Part shown: piece by piece, positions 57,053 through 64,000 of the stretch
Numbering within the stretch: position 1 is the stretch's first letter
How the letters are laid out: each line of letters starts with the position of its first letter
From: Blattamonas nauphoetae
Lineage: Eukaryota; Preaxostyla; Oxymonadida
Direction of reading: 5' to 3'
NCBI GenBank assembly: GCA_033064195.1
Contig: JARBJD010000018.1
Location: 372,001-436,000 of the forward strand
Length of the DNA stretch: 64,000 bases
Made by a program: the position numbers and the translations under genes
The notes under the pieces: model-generated
Told to the model about the DNA's origin: nothing
Database searches by the model: none
The model's input: the letters and a program-made list of their open reading frames with translations, nothing else

Positions 57053-58356
57053 ACTTTGGTTTTTGAGTGTCAAAGCGAAGAGATTGGAGTTCTCAAAAAC
57101 GAACCCATAATTCATCCCATCCAATTCAATCTCGAAACAAACGTATCTGGACATTTCTCGATGACTTCAGAGCGGTCTCTTGTGAATGAGGACCTCTTCC
57201 CGAGGGCTTTGAGCTGCCCACCCACTTGGAATCAGGTTTATTGTTTTCGTGTTTCATCTCTCTCGATTCTTCAGTCGAACATCTCCTCCCTTCTCGAAGT
57301 CTTGCAATGGGATGATGAATATATTATTGGTGACACCCTCCGGGAATTGCAGAAAGTGGCATCTGGTGTGTAGTCTTGTTTTCTTCATCGATTTGTTGAT
57401 GATTGTTCTCGATGTTTCAGAAAGTGGGTCGGATGACAGTTTCGATGATTGGTGTCGATTTCTGTCTCCACTGTGTTGTGTCCCTCACTCACCTGGACTT
57501 GTGGTCTCGTTTTCTGTTTTGTTGATTGTTGATTGTGGCTTTGATTTCAGGCTGAACTGATGAAATTGGTTTCGATTCTTTGTTTGTGGTTTTCTTGGTT
57601 GTGATGATGGATGTCTTCATTTCTTGCTTTCTTGCTTTCTTTCAGATTCGAAATCGCCCTCGTTCGTTCGCTCGTCGCTTTCGTCTGAAATCGCTTCTTT
57701 CGTGATCAGGGAATTTGGAGATTGGTCTTCGTGTGCTGCATTGGAATCAGTGTGTTCCATTCCTTCATCTTCTTCATTTCTTTTCAGTGTTGTTCTTGCA
57801 TGGAATCACTCTTTTTCGAACCTGAAAACGCCGACTCGCTTTTTCTCCAACAAAAGGACTTGACCATTTCCACATTCAAGGCAATCAGAGAATCATCGCC
57901 TCTGCCTGTTGTTCTCTCCACATTGGCTCGGATTTCTCTCTTTCCCCATCTCAGAATCGCCTACGATTCTCTCTGGACACTTTACTATCTCGTCGAACGA
58001 GATCCATCTGCTCTCACTCTCCTCCCCTCACCCATCTTCCCATCCTCTTCCCCACTCCAACAATATTCTGGTCTCTCATTCCTGGACGCTCTGACAAAGA
58101 AACTCCGAATCGTTTTCTCCGAATTCCAAACTAATCGAAGATTTAGCAGAGCGAAGAAGAGTGAGATCAATCTCTGAAGTGAGTCGAACACAACAATGGG
58201 TTAGACCCTTGGGAGACTCATATAGAAAAGGGAGAAGAGTACATGCCGAATCAAGGTCTAATCACGTCGAAAAGAATAACAAAACCAAAAACCAAAGGGC
58301 AGAGCGAAGACACTCCACATCAACTGAAACCATTCCTTGTCGGGTGGGAGGGTGGT

Positions 58357-58429
58357 CACTCTTCTTCGCTCTGCTAAATCTTCGATCACTCTGCAGTGAT
58401 CTGATTCAGCCGAGCTACGAAGAGTGAGT
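58357..58429. repeat. Internal complementary region of the 58137-61261 element
   Basis: 58357-58384 is the exact reverse complement of the element's left tip; 58388-58429 matches the outer right tip in reverse complement without a mismatch by eye. The three bases between (GAT, 58385-58387) are the reverse complement of the flanking ATC. Same plan as at 7608-7689, with different sequence and a different trinucleotide. Confidence 0.8.
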
Positions 58430-59377
58430 CTTGGGAGTCATCACCTCGTTGATGAGGATGGACTCTTCGCCGTTTTCCTGTTCTCCAACTGGATCGTGCA
58501 CTGCCCTCTTCGTCTCCGTCAAAATAAACCCGAAAGTCCAAGAGCAACTTTGCTCTACGCCGAAACCAATATCGGCACTCCATATTCCGAGGATCATGCT
58601 GCATCCACGAAGGATAGTCTCCAGTCCGTTCCCGTCGATGATGTCATCGTCTGCCATATTCTCCAGTGACACAGAATACTCTCCAGTAACCATGCGATGT
58701 CCAACAAATCCAACAGTGGGTTGATTCACCTTGGTTAGACGCGATAGTTCAGCAATCGTTTCAAACACAAGGTCAGACTCAAAATGAACTGGTTTCGATG
58801 AAGAATTCATCATCCCACTCACTTCATAAATCGTGACATATTTCAGTCCAAGTTCACCAACTCCAGCTGTGCCATAAAGAACTCCATTGATTCTTCCATT
58901 CCCAGACGAATCGAATGACACACTCATCGTCTCAGTCCCAGACAATCCTTTCGACTGAGTCATCCTCACTGTGTACTCCTCAGAGAGACCAATCCCAGAC
59001 AGCGACACAACTCCTTTCTTGTCCTGATCCGAATATTCAACAAACGGATTCGGAGTGGTCAGACGAGGCGGTTCTGCCATGATCTTTTCGAGATTGGCTT
59101 CAAAGAAGTGAGTGGCTGTCGTCGACGAGACTGTTTGAGAGAACTCAGTCGCATTGTATTCCACTCCATACGACAGTTCAGCATCTGACCAAGGATACAG
59201 CAATGCTGACCCCATCCACGCATCGTCTAAAACTCTGAACTTCATCGAAACAATGTGCTTCACTGACGAACCAACTGACAGCGAAACATCGTTAGTTTCA
59301 CCTGTCACTAGTTCCTTTCCTGTCATCCTCCTCTGCCACCTGTGACGTCGATGCCAATCGGAGGCGAGAGGACGCAA
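58430..59377 (-). CDS. Beta-sandwich surface-protein-like frame inside the DIRS-like fossil
   Basis: A minus-strand frame of about 315 codons, Thr/Ser/Gly-rich with alternating hydrophobic strands (GIGLSEEYTVRMTQSKGLSG, GVGELGLKYVTIYEVSGMMN). The pattern suggests two or more related beta-sandwich units of a host adhesin-type protein. It lies where retroelement genes would be expected, so it is probably captured host sequence. The downstream end runs into the internal complementary region. Family not identified. Confidence 0.5.
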
Positions 59378-59957
59378 TGTTGTGAAATGTCGGAAAAAAC
59401 TGTCCTTTCAGTTGGCGGAGGGTGATCGAGAAGAACCCTGCTGACCCATGTTCCTCCAACATCGTCGACTCATAGCAAAAACTTTGTATGATGTGGCTGA
59501 CACAGCCTTTCGCAATGAATGAAGATGGAGACTGAACTCCATTCCCTGATATCTCCTTCAATATACTCTGTACCAATTGCGTTGACCATTATCCCTCAAT
59601 GACGAGGGAAGCGACATTCTCCTCTGCCATCTGCGGCGTTGATGCCTTTGAAGGTCAGAGGGCAGGATGATATGAAATGTATCCAACCACTTGTTTTGAA
59701 TGGTAGATGTGGCGTTGATGCCATAAATTGTGGTTTGTGATATGAGGTTTGACTTTGTTGTGTCTATTGTGGTTGACGACATCCTAGAGATGTCCGATGA
59801 CTCCTCTTTTCTATCTCTCTCCCCTGATATCTACTACAACACGGGCATTCTGAATTGCATCGGCCAATATCCCTCTCCAACGAGGGCCGCACCTTCCTCC
59901 TCTGCCATCCACGGCGTTGATGCCATTCGGAGGCCAGAGGGCAGTATGTTGTGAAGT
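59326..59957. repeat. Three dispersed copies of a ~60-bp motif, spaced about 290 bp
   Basis: A segment starting CTCCTCTGCCA and containing GTTGATGCC or GTCGATGCC and GAGGGCAG or GAGAGGAC, ending in TGAAATG or TGAAGTG, occurs at 59326-59386, 59618-59680 and 59894-59957. The spacers are partly similar, pointing to a degenerate tandem repeat of about 290 bp within the fossil. Confidence 0.65.
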
Positions 59958-60126
59958 GCATCCCAGCATTGACTGTTGAGATGATGTTGTGGCGTTGATG
60001 CCAAAAGATGATGGTTGTGTTATGATGTGTGACTGGTGATAGTCTGATGTGGTTTGTGATGTGATCGTTGGGGCGATGACGCCAACTTAAGAAGCAATTG
60101 AGGTGTTTGATCTGCTTTCCTGTGTA

Positions 60127-61224
60127 TTACTGCTGGCTCCGCCCTTCATCCTCCTGTCTGAAAAACATATTCACCATTGAAAAAGACCGAAATTGTGGTC
60201 CATCTCTGACTGCCTCTGCAGTCTCCCTTGCCCGAATCGTTTGCTCCATCTCCTGTTGGAGGAGCTCTTCCTGCCGTCGAACGTTCTCCTGTTCCAGCTC
60301 ATCCTCCCCAATTGACGGCTCGACAAGACCGAGATTGACCTTGCGAGCCAGTTCCACCTGTTGTACCAGCTCCGCTGCTTTCAGCCCCATCAACGCCAAT
60401 GCTTGCACAGAGGGCATGCCTTGTCGGACAGCTATGAACAGGCCAATACTTAACCTGACCGCGTGGAAGGCCTCATGTTTAAGGCCTACCAATAAACCAT
60501 CACTATCCCGTGTATGTTCTGTAACATAGTTGCTAAGGATATCCATATTCAGCTGAAGCCCTTCGGCCAATTTCAGGACCTCCTTCAGAGTCGCAAGAGC
60601 CTGAGCAACCCAGTTGAAGATCGGGAGCTCCCTTGCAACATCTTCTACCCTGGCTTGCATATATTCGAGGTCTGCTCCAAGTCCAGCTTGAGTTGGAGCG
60701 ATGCCCATCTGCGGTTGAAGTGGTGCAGGCTGGAAGACGACTTGTTCTGGAGGCGGTGTTGTCCGGAAGATCCAGGGTGTCATCGATCCGTCATTATCGA
60801 TATTCGGCGTATGTACATCATCACTCTGCCTTTGACGAAACGGTTGAGGGGTCAAAATTCGCTGCTGGACTACATTTGGGACCAGGGCACCTCCGATCGG
60901 TCCCTCCCAGTCCTGGCTATCCAGTCCGAAGTCACAATCAATTGTCGCCAGAAATAGTCGTAAAAGATGGAAAATTGCACCGGCAATGGGATAGAGGTAG
61001 GGTGGCAACGCCATCTGTTGAAATTTTTGAGCGTCTTCGGAGTTGGGTGAAAGCCCGCTTGTAAACACCTGGACAGCCAAATTGCGAAGCTCCTGCAATC
61101 TCGCCTTAAAGATTTCACCAAACTGCTCTTCTTGAGTCATTGTTGTGTTCAAATTAAAATGCAAATTAAAATTCAGAGATCTAACCCATTGTTGTGTTCG
61201 ACTCACTTCAGAGATTGATCTCAC
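60127..61224 (-). CDS. Gag-like ORF of the DIRS-like fossil
   Basis: An open frame of about 365 codons whose start lies in the right terminal repeat (MRSISEVSRTQQWVRS). The protein is Gln/Leu-rich and largely helical, with a Pro-rich centre (LQPQMGIAPTQAGLG) and a charged C-terminal coiled coil (EDELEQENVRRQEELLQQEM). Position, length and composition fit the first ORF of DIRS-order elements; I see no zinc knuckle. It is the only element-type gene left in this copy. Confidence 0.55.
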   Translation of the reverse strand: MRSISEVSRTQQWVRSLNFNLHFNLNTTMTQEEQFGEIFKARLQELRNLAVQVFTSGLSPNSEDAQKFQQMALPPYLYPIAGAIFHLLRLFLATIDCDFGLDSQDWEGPIGGALVPNVVQQRILTPQPFRQRQSDDVHTPNIDNDGSMTPWIFRTTPPPEQVVFQPAPLQPQMGIAPTQAGLGADLEYMQARVEDVARELPIFNWVAQALATLKEVLKLAEGLQLNMDILSNYVTEHTRDSDGLLVGLKHEAFHAVRLSIGLFIAVRQGMPSVQALALMGLKAAELVQQVELARKVNLGLVEPSIGEDELEQENVRRQEELLQQEMEQTIRARETAEAVRDGPQFRSFSMVNMFFRQEDEGRSQQ

Positions 61225-62463
61225 TCTTCGTAGCTCGGCTGAATCAGATCACTGCAGAGTGATCTCCCCACCGATCCTTCACACATCCGAAAATACATCC
61301 AAGTCTCGAAAGACGATCCATTCGTTGTCACACGTTCCCTTCTGTTCTGTTCGTACTCGTTCCTCCTTCCAACTTTTCTTTTACAGGCAACTCCACCAAT
61401 CGAAGTGTGTTTTGACTCTTTCCATCATTTCTCGTCATTTCAGGTTGATTCTGAGATCATTCAAGAATTGATTCTCTTTGTGAAGGAAGCTCTCCCAACG
61501 ATTCTCACGAACATTTCGAACATCGACACTCTCATCGCTTCACTTCCCTCCGACTCTTCTCCAACCACTCCATTGGTTTCTGAAGATGATATAAAAATGA
61601 TTGATTCTCTGAAACTCCTACGAAGGGAGTGTGAAGGCTTTGTGAGTGATGGATGGGGTTTCTTCGTCGATGTTACATTCAACATCACAGAACCCCACCA
61701 ATCATCCTTCCAAACAATCGTCCTCGACGATTCATCCTTCCCTGACCTCATTCTCAACTCTCTCAAACTCAACGACAAAGCCACCAGAACGAACTCTCTC
61801 GTCACCATCTCAAACATTCTGATTGACTATCCATCGATGAGAAAACAGTTCATGACAGCGGATCTTGTTGTTCGGATGTTTGAAACTGTCGATTTTGTTT
61901 CTCTTCCTCTTTCGGAGTCCAAAACTCTTTTCGTTCTCACTAAATTCATCACCTGGATGTTTACACCGATTGGAGACGATAGAGAAGCATGGTTTCAACA
62001 ATATCCGCTCATTCGTGTTTCTGTGTTCGAGCCAGCCAAACAATTCATCACATTCATCTTCCACAATTCGGACAAACTCATTCTGAAAGAAGAAGACAAA
62101 ACTCGACTCGAAAATTGCATCTGTTGGATCCATTTTAACGTCAACAACATGGAACTCCGTTCAGACGAGATTGAAGCAGACTTCGTGTCGGAACTCGTGA
62201 AATGGGAAGTGCGAACTATGATCGAGATGGAGAACGAAGAGTACTTCAAGCGTGTCTTCAGAAGCATGCTGAACAGAACTTCAGAATGGAATCAAAACAA
62301 CCGAGAACGGCAGAAGAGACGAGAAGTGGTTTTGAGAGAAGAAGGGTGGGACGATGCGTTCGAACTGCGAGTGGTGGGGATCGAAGTGGGCAGCAATCAG
62401 AAAGTTCAAGGTCTTGCGAGACGATTCAGGGTCAGGATGACTTTCAATGCGGACGAACTCTGA

Positions 62464-63256
62464 TGAAGGTCAGTTGTCTGTCGAACCCACGTTCCTCGCT
62501 CTTCCACTTTTGTCAATCTACACCTCGTCTGACCGAACACTCCTCACCTCATACTACGTCTTCCTTTTCTCTTCTTTTTTCTCTCATCATCGCGTTGAAA
62601 CTGGCTGTGTCGTGAATGGAGTTGATGGACTGCCATTCATCCCAGAATCACAGTGAATTGAAGAAGAGTGAACATGGAGAGATGGGAACGAAACTATCAC
62701 CACCTTCAATCTCTGTCAAATCGAGAATTGTCATCGAACGGGACATTGTCGTTCATGATGAAGTGAGAGACCAGTCATTTTGATGAGTCATGTGATTGAT
62801 TCACAGTTCGCGATGATTTCAGGATTTTCGAAACAAAGATAGATGAAAATGGTTAAGTCTTCAAATGAGATGAAAATGACAAGAAAGGCGACATGTCCCT
62901 CTGAAGTGCCAGTTGTGACGTGCGAATTCTGAACAAGAATGCAAGGAATGCAGAAGTGAAGTGAATCGTACCATGGCGCTGTCTGGTCTGAGCAAGGAGA
63001 GAGGAGTGAAGGTGTCCCCATTCAAGCTGAGACGAGAGAAGCAAAGGAAGAGCACACAAACATCGTGCGATGTGTGTGTGATGCAAGATAGTGCAGAAGC
63101 GATGAATCGGGTGGAAACAAAGAAGTTGGGCGAAGAGTTGTGATGGGAAGGCGTGTGTTGACAAATCAAGACAATTTGTGATCGATGCAACGCGAGTGAA
63201 GTCATCAAGTTGAGTCAACCATCGACATCCTGGAATCCAATGAAGTGTGTGACCAA
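62464..63256. other. Conserved 3' flank of the ARM-like gene, then unassigned sequence
   Basis: 62464-62720 shares blocks with the flanks at 23.5-23.7 kb (minus strand) and 55.8-56.0 kb (cacctcgtctgaccgaacac; gaacatggagagatg). From 62720 to 63256 I see no gene; this is presumably the 3' region of the convergent pseudokinase gene. Confidence 0.5.
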
Positions 63257-64000
63257 TCAGTGTTGGTGTGTTTGATGTGAAATGGTGATTCCAGGCTTCG
63301 ATGGAACGCTCCCATGTGGAAGTGGTTGAGGTTGTTCCGCTTGAGGCTTCTCGTCGCTGAAGAACTTCACCAGCTCCGACAGACTTGGGCGGTCGTCGGG
63401 ATCCAAATCAAGACACTTCGTCAGCATCTCTCGCAGATCTCCATTCTTCACGTTTTGCATGCTCGGTCGCTCTCCAAGTCCAAGCTGCCGTTGAGCATTC
63501 ACTGCGTCAACTTCCCCATGCGGCACACAACCAGTCTCGATTTCCCACAAGACAAGGCCAAGACTAAAAACTGACGCTGCCTCCCTGCTGATCGTTTCCT
63601 TCCCCCTCTCTTTCAGTTCGGGCGCATTCCATCGGTGACTCTCTTTCTCTTCTCCCTCCCGACCCTTCCCTAAAAAAGGATGATTTGGGAAAATTTGCGT
63701 TGCTTCGTTCAGCTGAACATTCATCTTCCCATCCTGCCCAAACAGCACCCAGTGAGGCGACAGTTCCGTCAGAACTTGTGCTTCTGGATACTTCTTCGCA
63801 ATCGCTTCCAACGCTTGCGTGAGCTTCTTCTGCACTTCCTTCTTGTCAATCACTGTCTGTTTGAACGGCGAGTGAAGTCGCTCGTACAGAGTGTCGTGTG
63901 TTTGGATCACAACTGTGTCGAAGTTCCCGTCGCAGCCAATCGCTTCCACAGGATCGACGTGCGACAGCGCCTTTTCAGTCTCTTCATTGTCAGCTGCCGG
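63257..64000 (-). CDS. Protein kinase-like (probable pseudokinase) C-lobe, 5' end beyond the window
   Basis: The frame runs in from the right edge (EETEKALSHVDPVEAIGCDG) and ends at 63257. A kinase C-lobe can be followed: LTQALEAIAKKYPEAQVLTE at the alphaE position, LSPHWVLFGQDGKMNVQLNE in place of the catalytic and Mg-binding loops, RWNAPEL (APE motif), SVFSLGLVLWEIETGCVPHG (alphaF) and CLDLDPDDRPSLSELVKFF with the conserved Arg. The HRD and DFG motifs are not conserved, so phosphotransfer is unlikely. The tail is Pro/His/Gln-rich. Pseudokinase domains of this look often end large surface proteins; whether a beta-helix ectodomain precedes it lies outside the window. Confidence 0.7.
   Translation of the reverse strand, partial: PAADNEETEKALSHVDPVEAIGCDGNFDTVVIQTHDTLYERLHSPFKQTVIDKKEVQKKLTQALEAIAKKYPEAQVLTELSPHWVLFGQDGKMNVQLNEATQIFPNHPFLGKGREGEEKESHRWNAPELKERGKETISREAASVFSLGLVLWEIETGCVPHGEVDAVNAQRQLGLGERPSMQNVKNGDLREMLTKCLDLDPDDRPSLSELVKFFSDEKPQAEQPQPLPHGSVPSKPGITISHQTHQH

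Larger units (their letters stand above)
58137..61261 (-). mobile_element. DIRS-like tyrosine-recombinase retroelement fossil, 3125 bp, with captured cargo
   Basis: Set by the split host gene and ATC on both sides (58134-58136, 61262-61264). Unequal inverted tips: left GAAGATTTAGCAGAGCGAAG, right (reverse complement) CACTCTGCAGTGATCTGATT, followed by a shared inverted segment GTGAGATCAATCTCTGAAGT of about 45-50 bp. An internal complementary region lies at 58357-58429. A gag-like minus-strand frame starts within the right terminal repeat (61224-60127). The middle is occupied by a host-type beta-sandwich reading frame and three spaced repeats. No reverse transcriptase, RNase H or recombinase domain is present, so the copy is non-autonomous or internally deleted. 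The terminal repeats agree almost perfectly, suggesting a young insertion. Confidence 0.75.
57053..62463 (+). pseudogene. ARM-like repeat family gene split by a DIRS-like fossil
   Basis: Leader exon from about 57083 (EIGVLKNEPIIHPIQFNLET, MTSERSLVNEDLFP) to a donor GTTTATTG near 57235. Then exons SNISSLLEVLQWDDEYIIGD, SGSDDSFDDWCRFLSPLCC, AELMKLVSIL, SKSPSFVRSSLSSEIASFVI and CCSCMESLFFEPENADSLFL up to 58136. The insert 58137-61261 follows. Coding resumes at 61265, then the 39-nt frame-neutral intron (61405-61443) and the last exon to 62463 (LPSDSSPTTPLVSEDD ... EEGWDDAFELRVVGIEVGSN). Removing the insert and one ATC restores the junction seen in revcomp 13440-13480 (ccaaactaatctcccaaccg). Every other exon looks intact, so the gene was probably functional until the insertion. 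Confidence 0.75.

Noticed and set aside
1-64000. tRNA or rRNA genes
   Set aside because: I looked for obvious conserved blocks while reading and saw none, but a covariance-model scan was not possible, so absence is not proven.

Overview
The window is nuclear DNA of a protist with short GT-AG spliceosomal introns (33-110 nt where I could place them), a standard stop code, and a very repeat-rich gene landscape. A large dispersed helical-repeat (armadillo-like, ARM-like) family, decaying surface proteins, a pseudokinase and a flavodoxin-ferredoxin (EFR1-type) protein of the kind found in anaerobes together suggest an oxymonad (Preaxostyla). Blattamonas is my best guess, from recalled protein style only; no database was searched.

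Layout. 1-6.3 kb: the 5' end of an ARM-like gene, a three-exon amino acid transporter (AAAP) and an ELAPOR-type membrane protein. 6.4-13.5 kb: one ARM-like gene cut into three parts by a 4.56 kb DIRS-like retroelement fossil and a 1.24 kb inverted-repeat element. 13.7-21.6 kb: an unidentified multi-exon gene with N-terminal repeats, a putative secreted CX3C/coiled-coil gene and a 17-bp minisatellite. 21.8-28 kb: two paralogous secreted-protein genes sharing a nearly identical ~770 bp tract, on either side of an ARM-like gene split by a perfect foldback element. 28.4-31.2 kb: an intact hAT transposase with a C-terminal OTU-like protease domain. 31.2-33.9 kb: a 21-bp minisatellite and a 137/138-bp tandem array whose every unit carries an intron-like module. 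34-38.5 kb: three more helical-repeat genes or fragments. 38.5-44.6 kb: a flavodoxin-ferredoxin gene split by a Mutator-like element that carries a gene and is itself split by a second such element carrying a beta-helix surface-protein gene. 45.1-47.1 kb: an aldo-keto reductase gene split by a 927 bp element. 47.4-48.8 kb: an ARM-like fragment. 48.8-53 kb: a Pumilio/PUF gene. 53.5-62.5 kb: a complete ARM-like gene and another split by a second DIRS-like fossil. 63.3-64 kb: the 3' end of a pseudokinase gene.

Main theme: in at least five host genes the pre-insertion reading frame can be rebuilt exactly by removing an insertion and one copy of its target-site duplication (TSD; 3, 3, 4, 5, 8, 8 and 9 bp for the different elements). 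Those breakpoints define element ends to the base. The two DIRS-like fossils show the family's diagnostic split architecture: unequal inverted tips plus an internal complementary region that carries the reverse complement of the locus-specific flanking trinucleotide.
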